From Larkinella sp049445795 (GTDB lineage: Bacteria; Bacteroidota; Bacteroidia; Cytophagales; Spirosomataceae): a stretch of 64,000 nt of DNA. The notes below the pieces were generated by a model, which saw only the letters and a program-made list of their open reading frames with translations, was not told the DNA's origin and did no database searches. Made by a program: the position numbers and the translations under genes. Shown here piece by piece: positions 16,610 through 25,304 of the stretch. Numbering within the stretch: the first letter of the stretch is position 1; every line of letters starts with the position of its first letter. Where the stretch lies: NCBI RefSeq assembly GCF_049445795.1, contig NZ_JBMSDT010000005.1:354500-418499 (forward strand), given 5' to 3'.

Positions 16610-17410
16610 TTACAAACTCTGCGCTCGGGCAACGAGTTCCGCCAGGTCGTAGACTTTGACAGAATCTTCCCGGTTCTTGTTTTTGATGCCGTCGGTCATC
16701 ATGGTCATGCAGAACGGGCAGGCCACGGCGATGGTATCGGCCCCGGTCGACAACGCTTCTTCTGTTCGTTCGACGTTCACGTCTTTCCGGCCCGGTTCGG
16801 GTTCTTTGAAATACTGAGCGCCCCCGGCTCCGCAGCACAGCCCCTTGCTCCGCGAACGCTTCATCTCGACCAGATCCGTGTCCAGCGCCTGTAAAACCTC
16901 GCGCGGGGCTTCGTAAATCTTGTTGGCGCGGCCCAGGTAGCAGGAGTCGTGGTAGGTAATCCGGCGCCCTTTAAACTCACCGCCCCCCTGTAATTTTACC
17001 TTGCCTTCGTTGATGAGCTGCTGCAAGAACTGCGAATGGTGGATCACTTCGTAATTTCCGCCCAGTTCGGGGTATTCGTTTTTCAGCGTGTTGAAGCAAT
17101 GCGGACAAGCCGTCACAATCTTCTTGATTCTGTAGCCGTCCAGTGCCTGAATGTTGGCCATCGCCTGCATCTGGAACAGGAATTCGTTCCCGGCGCGTCG
17201 GGCGGGGTCACCGGTGCAGCTTTCTTCGGTTCCCAAAACCGCAAATTTGATCCCAACGTGGTTCAGGATTTTGACAAACGCAATCGTTACTTTTTTGTAC
17301 CGGTCGTCGAATGAACCGGCGCAACCCACCCAGAAAAGCACCTCCGGAGTTTCGCCTTTGGCGGCCAGTTCGGCCATAGTCGGTACAGGGTATTTCGGTT
17401 CTGTGGTCAT
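16610..17410 (-). CDS. CCG-domain Fe-S protein (heterodisulfide-reductase B/GlpC-like)
   Basis: A 266-residue soluble protein with two CCG repeats: the first is VLFWVGCAGSFDDRY with EESCTGDPARR and VTACPHCFNTLKNEY; the second is YHDSCYLGR, KGLCCGAGG and VACPFCMTMM. These Cys sets bind a non-cubane or 4Fe-4S cluster in HdrB/LutA/GlpC-like proteins that pass electrons to a partner. The ATG at 17408-17410 is chosen over an upstream frame inside the neighbouring gene. The natural partner is the membrane ferredoxin-type protein at 18831, which normally adjoins it; here a membrane glycosyltransferase-like gene intervenes. Confidence 0.9.
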   Translation of the reverse strand: MTTEPKYPVPTMAELAAKGETPEVLFWVGCAGSFDDRYKKVTIAFVKILNHVGIKFAVLGTEESCTGDPARRAGNEFLFQMQAMANIQALDGYRIKKIVTACPHCFNTLKNEYPELGGNYEVIHHSQFLQQLINEGKVKLQGGGEFKGRRITYHDSCYLGRANKIYEAPREVLQALDTDLVEMKRSRSKGLCCGAGGAQYFKEPEPGRKDVNVERTEEALSTGADTIAVACPFCMTMMTDGIKNKNREDSVKVYDLAELVARAQSL

Positions 17411-17424
17411 GGTTTCGTTCGTGG

Positions 17425-18690
17425 TCAAAGGTAACCGACGGGGACATCGGCTTGCCGGTACTGTCCGTGACTGATGATGCGGTAAATTATCACCAGGAAA
17501 TACAGCAAACAACCCATCGTGGCCAGCTCCATCGTGTATTCAATCCAGTAAGCAGGGGCGTTTAGTGATTTCCAGTGGGTATAAACCGGCGTACCGAGTC
17601 GCCACCAAAAGGTCGGATGCACGACGACCAGCGCATTAAACAGAATCAACACCGCCACCTGCCGGACATTCTTCAGATCAATGACATTTATCAGCATGGG
17701 CAGCAAATAAATAAACGCATAATTGCCGAAAGAGCTTTTATGAATAAACATCATAAAACAAAACGTAAGGCTCCACAATACTGGCAGGGCTTTCGCATAG
17801 CTCATGCGCTGTTTCAGAATTATGGCTCCGAGCGACGAAATTATGATTGTGAGTCCCACGCCCACCCAACTCAGGATTCGCGCGTAAGGCCTCAGATCAC
17901 CGAGGAGCGGGCTGAGGATCGTCCAGAGATTGGGTGCAAAGGGCAGATCGGCAAAGGCCAGCGGAGTCAGAAATTTATACCCGACCAGCGCCACCAGAAT
18001 GCCCAAGGCTGGTAGGCCCGTCAGGGCCAGACCCAGGATATACCGAAGCGGTTTATCGATTAGAAACAGCATCGGAACCACAATCAGAACCGCCAGGGCT
18101 TTGGTGGTAATTAGGGCCAGCGCCATCACCACGCCAATCCAGAAACTGTCGCGGGTTCGTTGCCAGACCAGCACGGAGATAACGCCGAATAACCACATCC
18201 AGATATCTTCCTGACCACCCAGTACGCAGAGTACCATCGGACCGGGTAAGGTGAGGTAAGTGAGGAGCCGTAGAAAGCTATCGCGGGTTTCGGAGCGATA
18301 GGCCGTCCAGGTCAGCCAGAGCGTCAATCCTTCCATCAGCACCATCAGGAGCACGATGGCCTTCGCGCTATTCCAGAACCAGACTAGCAGCGTCGTCATA
18401 TATGGAAACAGCGGGCTGTAAGGTGTCCAGAAGTCGCGATAAACCACCTTTCCCTGCATGGCATTGACGGCGGCTTCGTAAAAAACCGGTACATCCGACG
18501 CCGGTTCCTGCTTCAAGACCACATAGACCAACAGAAACGGCAGAATCCGGAAAGCCACGAAAAACGAGATAAGCACCGGTTTTTGCTGACCGACTACCAC
18601 CCGGTCGGGTAAGCTCCGGAAACGCAGCAGAACCGCCGTGACGAGCGATCCCGCCAACGCAATAATGATCTTTAACAAAAGTACTGGCAT
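17425..18690 (-). CDS. Multi-spanning glycosyltransferase-like membrane protein
   Basis: A 421-residue integral membrane protein with about ten hydrophobic segments. After two helices comes DVPVFYEAAVNAMQGKVVYRD and FWTPYSPLFPYMT, a luminal-loop pattern (Asp, then Y-x-x-A, G-x-x-hydrophobic-Y-R-D, YxPLFP) typical of GT-C/DUF2029 (GT87) mannosyl- or arabinosyltransferases that use polyprenyl-linked sugars. A basic loop near the middle and HKSSFGNYAFIYLLPML later also fit. Substrate is unknown. It lies between two Fe-S genes that usually form a pair, 14 bp from the downstream one, so it may be read through with them. Confidence 0.7.
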   Translation of the reverse strand: MPVLLLKIIIALAGSLVTAVLLRFRSLPDRVVVGQQKPVLISFFVAFRILPFLLVYVVLKQEPASDVPVFYEAAVNAMQGKVVYRDFWTPYSPLFPYMTTLLVWFWNSAKAIVLLMVLMEGLTLWLTWTAYRSETRDSFLRLLTYLTLPGPMVLCVLGGQEDIWMWLFGVISVLVWQRTRDSFWIGVVMALALITTKALAVLIVVPMLFLIDKPLRYILGLALTGLPALGILVALVGYKFLTPLAFADLPFAPNLWTILSPLLGDLRPYARILSWVGVGLTIIISSLGAIILKQRMSYAKALPVLWSLTFCFMMFIHKSSFGNYAFIYLLPMLINVIDLKNVRQVAVLILFNALVVVHPTFWWRLGTPVYTHWKSLNAPAYWIEYTMELATMGCLLYFLVIIYRIISHGQYRQADVPVGYL

Positions 18691-18830
18691 ACAACGAGCG
18701 GAACTCCCGGAAGGCGTTCATATCTCCCGAAAAACAAGTTTCAACTAAACCTAAACGGTAAATGTAGCCAGTTTTTCCGGATAGCGGCACCGGTTTTGGA
18801 AAAACCGACCGAGATAACCCGCACTGGCTT

Positions 18831-20174
18831 TTACGAGTTGACTTGCTCGGCCCAGTTGAACCGGTCGGTGGGCGAAAATTTCCAGGGTGCCATATTATTC
18901 TCGACATTGCTGAACATCGCGTTCCAGGAAGCCGGGGCCTGGGCGTCTTCCATGATCCGGTGTCGGCGAAGTTCCAGTATGATTTCCAGCGGGTTGATGT
19001 TCACCGGGCATTCCTGTACACAGGCCTGGCAGGTCGTGCAGGCGTTGATTTCTTCGTCGGTAATGTAGTCGCCGAGCAGTGTTTTACCATCGTCGAAATC
19101 CGGGCCGTGCTGCTGCCAGCCGCGCTGAATATCTTCCATCCGGTCGCGGGTATCCATCATTATTTTGCGCGGAGACAGCTTTTTACCGGTGATGTTGGCC
19201 GGGCAAGCCGCCGTACAGCGACCACATTCGGTGCAACTGTAGGCATCCATCAGGTTTTTCCAGCTCAGGTCGCGAATGTCTTTCGCGCCAAACCGCCCCG
19301 GTTCGGTCGGTGCTTCGTTCGGGTCAGCCTGGGCAATGCCTAGCGCGAGTTGAACTTCTTTCGTAATCACCGGCATGTTCTTGATCTCACCCTTCGGTTT
19401 CAGGTTCGAGAAATAGGTGTTCGGGAAAGCCAGAATGATGTGCAGGTGTTTGGAATACGTCAGGTAAACCGCAAAGAACAGAATGCCCAGAATGTGGAAC
19501 CACCAGGTGGCCCGTTCGATCCCCACCAAAACCGTATCGCTCAGGCCCGTCAGCAAGGGCATCAAAAACTGGCTGCTCAGAAACGGCTCGATCTGGCCTT
19601 TCAATTCGGCGTAGTGACCAACGCCACGCTCGCGCAGCACGCTATCCGAGGCATTCCAGAACAGAAAAGCGGTCATCAGCAGAATTTCAAAAATCAGGAT
19701 CAGAGCTGCATCCGTGCGGGGCCAGTGACCCATTTCGCGGTGCCGTTCGGGCTGAAACCGGGGCACTTTTGTCATAAATCGGCGCGCCAGAAAACCGACA
19801 CAGACCAGCCAGACGCCCAGGGCCAGGACTTCGAAGGTGTCGATCAAAAATGAATACACTCCGCCGAGATAGGGCGCAAACAGCCGGTGTGTCCCGAAAA
19901 TACCGTCGAGAATGATTTCCAGCACCTCAATATTGACGATGATGAAGCCCACGTAGATGACGAAGTGCATGAGCCCGACGGTGAGGTTGGTCATCATTTT
20001 TTTTTGCCCAAACGCCACGCGTAACATGATATTGAGCCGCTCGTTGGGGTGGTCGGTGCGGTTTTCGGGCCGCCCGAGTGCGATGGCGCGCCGGATCATT
20101 CCGACCCGCCGGGTCAGGAACCAGGCCGCAGCCGCCAGGGCTGCGACAAATAAAATCTGCTGAAGAATTGACAT
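18831..20174 (-). CDS. Membrane 4Fe-4S ferredoxin-type oxidoreductase (HdrC/nitrate-reductase-gamma-like)
   Basis: A 447-residue protein. The N-terminal two thirds has six hydrophobic segments (about 1-20, 60-95, 110-135, 160-185, 210-260) with several His that could bind heme, like the nitrate reductase gamma family. The C-terminal part has two 4Fe-4S motifs: CTECGRCTAACPANI (about 315) and CTTCQACVQECPVNI (about 380). It probably takes electrons from quinol or passes them to the CCG protein at 16610. The ATG at 20172-20174 is chosen so that translation does not cross the tRNA-Phe promoter. Confidence 0.88.
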   Translation of the reverse strand: MSILQQILFVAALAAAAWFLTRRVGMIRRAIALGRPENRTDHPNERLNIMLRVAFGQKKMMTNLTVGLMHFVIYVGFIIVNIEVLEIILDGIFGTHRLFAPYLGGVYSFLIDTFEVLALGVWLVCVGFLARRFMTKVPRFQPERHREMGHWPRTDAALILIFEILLMTAFLFWNASDSVLRERGVGHYAELKGQIEPFLSSQFLMPLLTGLSDTVLVGIERATWWFHILGILFFAVYLTYSKHLHIILAFPNTYFSNLKPKGEIKNMPVITKEVQLALGIAQADPNEAPTEPGRFGAKDIRDLSWKNLMDAYSCTECGRCTAACPANITGKKLSPRKIMMDTRDRMEDIQRGWQQHGPDFDDGKTLLGDYITDEEINACTTCQACVQECPVNINPLEIILELRRHRIMEDAQAPASWNAMFSNVENNMAPWKFSPTDRFNWAEQVNS

Positions 20175-20179
20175 ACTAT

Positions 20180-20209
20180 TTTGTGTAATCGAAAAAATTA
20201 CTACCTTTG
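20180..20209 (+). promoter_or_regulatory. Bacteroidota promoter of tRNA-Phe
   Basis: TTTG at 20180-20183 and TACCTTTG at 20202-20209 match the -33 (TTTG) and -7 (TAnnTTTG) consensus with an 18-bp spacer. The mature tRNA starts 30 bp downstream. It reads away from the minus-strand Fe-S gene. Confidence 0.8.
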
Positions 20210-20238
20210 CACCCACAAATTGCTACCCGAGCACTGTT

Positions 20239-20311
20239 GGTGATGTAGCTCAGTTGGTAGAGCAAAGGACTGAAAATCCTTGTGTCGGCGGTTCGATTCC
20301 GTCCATCACCA
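20239..20311 (+). tRNA. tRNA-Phe (GAA)
   Basis: A 73-nt cloverleaf: acceptor GGTGATG / CATCACC, D-arm GCTCAGTTGGTAGAGC, anticodon stem AAGGA / TCCTT with loop CTGAAAA giving anticodon GAA at 20272-20274, and T-loop GTTCGATTC. The discriminator is A and the CCA end is not encoded. Confidence 0.97.
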
Positions 20312-20321
20312 CTTGAAAATC

Positions 20322-20357
20322 AGGCGATTACAACAAAAGGTTGTAATCGCCTTTTTC
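20322..20357 (+). terminator. Intrinsic terminator after tRNA-Phe
   Basis: A 13-bp stem AGGCGATTACAAC / GTTGTAATCGCCT with a short AAAAG loop, followed by a run of T. It starts 11 bp past the tRNA. Confidence 0.9.
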
Positions 20358-20508
20358 ATTTTCCTATTTTTCTGATGCATCCGGATGATCATAGCCCCCC
20401 TTTCCTGATCCGGCGGCAAGTAAGGTGATGGGCGTTTGTCCTCCAAGATTCCGGCCTAAAAAGATTGCCGTCCGGCCCCAGGAGGCTGTTGTGAAGGTTA
20501 ACCATAAA

Positions 20509-20548
20509 AATAACCTAAGACATTCGTTGCCGAACTTCTTAGGTTATT
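20509..20548. terminator. Hairpin downstream of the barrel gene
   Basis: A 12-bp stem AATAACCTAAGA / TCTTAGGTTATT with a 16-nt loop sits 43 bp past the stop of the minus-strand barrel gene. On the minus strand it is followed by TTTTTATGG, so it can act as that gene's terminator. Confidence 0.6.
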
Positions 20549-20591
20549 GAGGGTATTCCTATAGAAAAGTTCCTACTTACAAAACCGGATA

Positions 20592-21449
20592 TCAGAACCG
20601 GAAGCCGAGGTTGAAGGCCCAAATCCGGCGCTTGGTGTCGGCATCGTCAAACACGTTCTGCAAACCGTGGTTATACACCGCATCCAGCGTCAGCGGACCC
20701 AGGTTGATCCCGGCTCCGATCAATCCGTTCAGAATGGCGCGGTTCAGATCGTCCTCGCCCAACTGGAAGTTGTTGTTACCCACCGCTACGAGCGACGCAA
20801 ATTCGGCCCCTGCCTGAACCCGCAGGCCCAGAGCGTTCCCAATCCGAACCCCAACGTAGGCCGGAATGGCCAGAAAGTGCTGGTCAATGCGGCCACGTAC
20901 CTGGTCGGAAACCGATCCGGGCGTCGTTCCCTGACCCGTCCGAATCAGGTTGGTCGTCGAGTTGCGATACTCCAGCCCAAGCTGACCAAAAACCGTCCCG
21001 CCCGTACGACCGTAGAGACCGGCCTGCCAGCCAGCCCGGAAAGCGTCGTCAGGGATCGGCTCATTCACAAACTTTGACAAGTTCACCCCGGCATAGATGC
21101 CAAACTTCCCGCTTTTTCCCCAGGGTTTGTCCATGTTGCTCCGGTTTTCCCGGTTCATCTGAGCGTCCGTCGAGCTGGTTGTGGTGGTGGTTGTCGTGGT
21201 GGTGTAGCCGTTGGTAGCTGCGGGAGTCGAATACGTCGTTTCGGTCGTCCGAGTAGCGTTTACCGCGTTGTCGGTCGATGGAGTGCCCGGACTCGTGGTG
21301 TACGTGGTGCCGGTTGTCTGCGTTGTATCGGTGACCGGGGTGCTGTAGGTCGATGTACTCGTCGTCGACGTGGTACTGGTGGTGTTCTGGCCATTGGCAA
21401 GCTGAACACCCAGCAGGCAGGTTGCCAGCAGTGTGAGTTGTGTTTTCAT
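20592..21449 (-). CDS. Outer-membrane beta-barrel protein with Thr-rich linker
   Basis: A 285-residue exported protein with leader MKTQLTLLATCLLGVQLANG. Residues about 21-95 are a low-complexity Thr/Ser stretch with a run of nine Thr, followed by a basic region. From about 110 the alternating pattern KFGIYAGVNLSKFV, YGRTGGTVFGQLGLEYR, AIPAYVGVRIGN, LRVQAGAEF and the final AFNLGFRF is that of an eight-stranded OMP_b-brl_2/PorT-like barrel, with a C-terminal Phe. The ATG at 21447-21449 opens the leader. The Thr-rich part could be a periplasmic spacer or a site of O-glycosylation, which Bacteroidota place on Thr/Ser (inference). Partner and cargo are unknown. Confidence 0.85.
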   Translation of the reverse strand: MKTQLTLLATCLLGVQLANGQNTTSTTSTTSTSTYSTPVTDTTQTTGTTYTTSPGTPSTDNAVNATRTTETTYSTPAATNGYTTTTTTTTTSSTDAQMNRENRSNMDKPWGKSGKFGIYAGVNLSKFVNEPIPDDAFRAGWQAGLYGRTGGTVFGQLGLEYRNSTTNLIRTGQGTTPGSVSDQVRGRIDQHFLAIPAYVGVRIGNALGLRVQAGAEFASLVAVGNNNFQLGEDDLNRAILNGLIGAGINLGPLTLDAVYNHGLQNVFDDADTKRRIWAFNLGFRF

Positions 21450-21864
21450 GGATGGTTTGGATAACGTTGAACAAAAAAATGCACAAGGGCATTTTCGCTG
21501 TAGTAAACGGGACAAGGGCAAATAATGTTTTTTTACTTAGTTATCCGGTACGCCAATAAGGTATAATTTTTGTATTATTTATTGATAGTCAGCTTGTTGT
21601 GATTCTTCTTTAAGGCGGTGGCAGAAAAACATAGCAATACAGTCTTAGTAATTTCAGCGTCTATAAAATGCCTGGCAGTTGGGCAGGTACTTGTTGACAT
21701 TGGTAAAGAAGAACAGCTAATCTTTGCTACCAGTCGATACAACCGGTTGCACGAAACAAATGTGGCCTGGCAGCTCAATCAGGTATGTATCTGAAATTCG
21801 ATTAGTAACAAAAAAAGCACCCAGCTTTTCAGCTAAGTGCTTCTATTACAGAGGGTACGAAAAG
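21450..21864. other. 415-bp intergenic region, no gene recognised
   Basis: AT-rich stretch upstream of the barrel gene and downstream of tRNA-Gly. The short frame on the minus strand at 21575-21778 shows no recognisable protein and is not called. AAGCACCCAGCTTTTCAGCTAAGTGCTT around 21819-21842 holds the stem AAGCAC / GTGCTT just beyond the tRNA 3' end, a possible terminator for it. Confidence 0.5.
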
Positions 21865-21937
21865 AGCGGGAGACGAGTCTCGAACTCGCGACCTGCAGCT
21901 TGGGAAGCTGCCGCTCTACCAACTGAGCTACTCCCGC
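21865..21937 (-). tRNA. tRNA-Gly (CCC)
   Basis: On the minus strand the acceptor is GCGGGAG / CTCCCGC, the D-arm GCTCAGTTGGTAGAGC, the anticodon stem GCAGC / GCTGC with loop TTCCCAA giving CCC, and the T-loop GTTCGAGAC. The discriminator is T, as in bacterial tRNA-Gly. CCA is not encoded. Confidence 0.95.
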
Positions 21938-21947
21938 TGATCGACTG

Positions 21948-21979
21948 CAAATGTTTAAAGAAAGAACGGAAAAGTCAAG
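21948..21979 (-). promoter_or_regulatory. Promoter of tRNA-Gly
   Basis: On the minus strand CTTG (21976-21979) and AACATTTG (21948-21955) are separated by 20 bp, each one base from the -33 TTTG and -7 TAnnTTTG consensus. The tRNA starts 11 bp further on. Confidence 0.55.
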
Positions 21980-22120
21980 GGCCGCGCGGACGAATGGTGT
22001 TCCAAAATGCGCAATCAGCCGGTTTTTGCGGGAAAAATAAAATATCGGCGTAAATTGGTCCGGACGGTGGCCGCTGCGTCGCCGGGCCAGGACTAACGCC
22101 TAAACCCCTTGATCGTTCGC

Positions 22121-24169
22121 ATGGAAACGAAAGCGCCTGCCGAGTTCAAACCGTATATTGCCGACAACCAACCGACGGCCGAATTTACCCTCAAAGCCGT
22201 CGTCACCGGTGCCTTGTTCGGCGTCCTGTTCGGAGCCGCCACGGTCTACCTCTCCCTGAAAGCCGGGTTGTCGGTTTCGGCCTCCATCCCCATTGCCGTG
22301 CTGGCGATTTCGCTCGGTCGGCGGTTTCTGAAAACCACCATCCTCGAAAATAACATCATCCAAACCACCGGCTCGGCGGGAGAGTCCATTGCCTCGGGTG
22401 TGGTGTTTACGCTGCCCGGTTTTCTGTTCCTGACCGACGACATCGGGGCCGACTTCTTCTCGTACTGGACCATCCTGACGCTGGCAATTCTGGGCGGACT
22501 GCTCGGTACCTTGCTCATGATTCCGTTGCGCCGGGCGCTGATTGTGGAAGAACACGGGAATTTGCCTTATCCCGAAGGAACGGCCTGCGGTTCGGTGCTG
22601 ATTGCGGGCGAGCGGGGGGGCGATTTCGCCAAAACCGCCTACCAGGGCCTGGGCGTGGCGCTGCTCTACGCCATTCTGCAAAAAGTGCTGCACGTCATCG
22701 CCGAAGCGCCCGTCTGGGCCACCAAACAGGCCAACCGGTATTTTCCGTCGGCGCAGGTGTCGGGCGAAATCACGCCGGAGTACCTCGGCGTCGGGTACAT
22801 CATCGGCTTCCGGATTTCGGCCATCTTGGTTGGGGGCGGTATTCTGGCCTGGCTGGCACTGATCCCACTGCTGGCGTCGCTGGTACCGGGCGAAGTCATT
22901 GCGGCTCAACTGGTCAAGTTTGCCTACATCCCGAACCTGCAAACGGCGGGCGGACCGGGCGGCTGGAATCCCGATACGCGCACGTTCAACGATACGGCAG
23001 CCGCCATTTACCGGGCGTATATTCGCCAGATCGGGGCCGGGGCCGTCACAGCGGGCGGTTTTATGACGCTGATCAAAACCATCCCGACCATTGTAGCCTC
23101 GTTCAAACAGAGCTTTGGCTCGATTGGTGCGGGGACCGAAAAATCGGCGGTTCGGCGGACCGAGCAGGATTTGTCCATCAAAGTGGTCATTTTCGGGAGT
23201 CTGGCGCTGATTGCGCTCATGATCATTCTGCCGCAGATTCCGGGCGACACGCTGCTGACTAAACTGCTGATCGGCGTGCTGGTGATCATCTTCGGCTTTT
23301 TCTTCGTGACTGTCGCCAGCCGGATTGTCGGGCTGATTGGTACCAGTTCGTCGCCGGTTTCGGGCATGACCATCGCTACGATCATGGGCACCTCGCTAGT
23401 CTTCATCGGTTTTGGACTGACCGGAAAAGTCTACGAACCGACGGTTTTGGTGGTTGGTAGCATGATCTGCATCGCTGCCGCGACAGCCGGAGCTACCTCG
23501 CAGGATTTGAAAACCGGCTATCTGGTGGGCGCAACGCCCAAATACCAGCAAATGGCCTTGTTCGTGGGCGTCATTGTTTCCTCGCTCGCCATTGGAGCAA
23601 CAGTCAAGGTGCTCGATACGCCCACCCCGGACCTCGTGGCTCAGGGGATCACGCACGCCATCGGCAGCGATCGCTTTCCGGCTCCGCAGGGCACGCTGAT
23701 GGCGACGCTCATCAAAGGCCTGCTTTCCTTCAACCTCGACTGGCAGTTTGTGCTCGTCGGTGCTTTCATGTCGTTCGTGGTTGAAATCTGCGGGGTCAGT
23801 GCGCTGGCGTTTGCCGTCGGTTTGTACCTGCCGCTCTCGACCACGTTGCCGATTTTTGCCGGGGGCTGTGTCAAAGCGCTGGTCGACTGGAATTCGAAGC
23901 GGAAAGGCATTGTGGAAGAAGACGCCGACCTGGGCCGGGGCAGTCTGTTCTCGACGGGCCTGGTTGCCGGGGGGGCGCTGGCGGGCGTGGTCGTTGCGCT
24001 GTTGTCGGTCAACGAGTCGGTTTTTAATTTTCTGGGAAAACTGACGCTTGAACCGGCCCTGGAAGGCGCCTTGGGCGACGAAGGCTTCCAACTGCTCGGC
24101 GCGTTGGCGTTTTTGGGCCTGGCCGCTATTCTGTTCCGGGTCGCGACGAAGCGGGCGGGAGGAAACTAA
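22121..24169 (+). CDS. OPT-family oligopeptide transporter
   Basis: A 682-residue inner-membrane carrier with about 15 hydrophobic segments. It opens METKAPAEFKPYIADNQPTAEFTLKAVVTG, where the acidic/Pro-rich lead and TxRAxxxG-like block suit the prokaryotic OPT family. NLPYPEGTACGSVLIAG near 145 is the diagnostic NPYPEG-type motif, and SPVSGMTIATI near 415 is another conserved block. Members carry peptides or metal-chelates with protons. The ATG at 22121 is preferred to a TTG 12 bp upstream. A long inverted repeat follows its stop and the next gene is on the same strand. Confidence 0.92.
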   Translation: METKAPAEFKPYIADNQPTAEFTLKAVVTGALFGVLFGAATVYLSLKAGLSVSASIPIAVLAISLGRRFLKTTILENNIIQTTGSAGESIASGVVFTLPGFLFLTDDIGADFFSYWTILTLAILGGLLGTLLMIPLRRALIVEEHGNLPYPEGTACGSVLIAGERGGDFAKTAYQGLGVALLYAILQKVLHVIAEAPVWATKQANRYFPSAQVSGEITPEYLGVGYIIGFRISAILVGGGILAWLALIPLLASLVPGEVIAAQLVKFAYIPNLQTAGGPGGWNPDTRTFNDTAAAIYRAYIRQIGAGAVTAGGFMTLIKTIPTIVASFKQSFGSIGAGTEKSAVRRTEQDLSIKVVIFGSLALIALMIILPQIPGDTLLTKLLIGVLVIIFGFFFVTVASRIVGLIGTSSSPVSGMTIATIMGTSLVFIGFGLTGKVYEPTVLVVGSMICIAAATAGATSQDLKTGYLVGATPKYQQMALFVGVIVSSLAIGATVKVLDTPTPDLVAQGITHAIGSDRFPAPQGTLMATLIKGLLSFNLDWQFVLVGAFMSFVVEICGVSALAFAVGLYLPLSTTLPIFAGGCVKALVDWNSKRKGIVEEDADLGRGSLFSTGLVAGGALAGVVVALLSVNESVFNFLGKLTLEPALEGALGDEGFQLLGALAFLGLAAILFRVATKRAGGN

Positions 24170-24250
24170 AAATATCAAATGTAAAATGCTAAATGTAAAA
24201 GTGGTTTCCGACCCCGCACTTTTACATTTAGCATTTTACATTCGATATTT
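24170..24250. repeat. AT-rich inverted repeat, family R4
   Basis: Arms of 34 bp (24170-24203 and 24217-24250) differ at one position. Units AATGTAAAATGCTAAATGTA are internally repetitive. It begins at the base after the OPT transporter stop codon and ends 24 bp before the next ATG on the same strand. Confidence 0.9.
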
Positions 24251-24274
24251 ATCATTCAACTTTTCTGCCTGACC

Positions 24275-25138
24275 ATGAAACGCTTTCTTGCCGGGTTTGG
24301 CCTGATCATACTGCTGTCTCTCGCGGGTTTTGCCCAAACCGAAACCGTGCCCTACGGCCCCGATTCGGAGCGGCACGAGGGCATTCCAAAAGGGCAGGTG
24401 ACGAAACACGTCTGGAAAAGCCGGGTGTTTCCGAATACGATCCGGGAATACTACGTCTATGTTCCGGCCCAGTATAACCCAGCCAGTCCGGCGGCTCTCA
24501 TGGTGTTTCAGGATGGCCATACGTATGTGAAGGAAGACGGTGATTTCCGGGTGCCGATTGTGTTCGACAACCTGATTCACCAGAAAGCCATGCCAGTGAC
24601 GATCGGCCTGTTCATCAATCCCGGGCAGCACGGCGATGAACTGCCCAAAGACCCCTGGCGGGCCGACAACCGGAGTTTTGAGTACGACACGCTGACCAAC
24701 CAATACGCCCGGCTGCTGATCGAAGAACTGATTCCCGAACTTAGTAAAAAATACAAGCTGGCCGACTCGCCGAAAATGCGGGCCATTGGCGGGATTTCGT
24801 CGGGCGGTATCTGCGCGTTTACGGTGGCCTGGCAGCGGCCCGATTATTTCCACAAAGTCCTGAGCCACGTGGGCAGTTTTACGAACATCAAAGGCGGCCA
24901 CGTGTATCCGTCGCTGATCCGGAAAGCGCCCAAACGCGACATCAGGGTGTTTTTGCAGGACGGCAGCAACGACCTCGACAACGCCCACGGCAACTGGTGG
25001 CTGGGCAATCTGCAAATGGACGCAGCACTCAAGTTTAGCCAATACAACTACAAATTTGTCGGTGGCACCGGCGGACACAATGGCAAACACGGTGGGTCCA
25101 TTCTGCCCGAATCGCTGCGATGGCTCTGGCAGGACTAA
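24275..25138 (+). CDS. Exported esterase, enterochelin-esterase-like
   Basis: A 287-residue secreted alpha/beta hydrolase with leader MKRFLAGFGLIILLSLAGFA. The segment EYYVYVPAQYNP with ALMVFQDGHTYV is the usual entry of the Fes/IroE esterase family; the nucleophile elbow is GGISSGGICA, the acid is likely the Asp of FLQDGSNDLDN and the His is in GGTGGHNGKHGG. Such enzymes cleave siderophore or carbohydrate esters (feruloyl/acetyl esters) in the periplasm. The substrate is not readable from context. Length is normal. Confidence 0.85.
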   Translation: MKRFLAGFGLIILLSLAGFAQTETVPYGPDSERHEGIPKGQVTKHVWKSRVFPNTIREYYVYVPAQYNPASPAALMVFQDGHTYVKEDGDFRVPIVFDNLIHQKAMPVTIGLFINPGQHGDELPKDPWRADNRSFEYDTLTNQYARLLIEELIPELSKKYKLADSPKMRAIGGISSGGICAFTVAWQRPDYFHKVLSHVGSFTNIKGGHVYPSLIRKAPKRDIRVFLQDGSNDLDNAHGNWWLGNLQMDAALKFSQYNYKFVGGTGGHNGKHGGSILPESLRWLWQD

Positions 25139-25156
25139 GCGCCCGGATATTAGGCC

Positions 25157-25201
25157 GGTAACTTAAATTTTTAGATGTAAAAGTTACCGAAAATACTTTC
25201 A
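25157..25201 (+). promoter_or_regulatory. Inverted repeat and weak promoter before the FAD oxidoreductase
   Basis: GGTAACTT (25157-25164) and AAGTTACC (25181-25188) form an 8-bp inverted repeat, followed at 25194 by TACTTTCA, two mismatches from the -7 consensus. It may be an operator or the esterase terminator; there is no T run. Confidence 0.3.
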
Positions 25202-25304
25202 ATGTAAACAAGTATATTCACGTCGCACAAGGAAAAGAGAGCCGCTGCTTCCCACGTAGAACCGTACAAGGCGGGAAACGCCGGAAACGTGGCGGCATAG
25301 ACGA

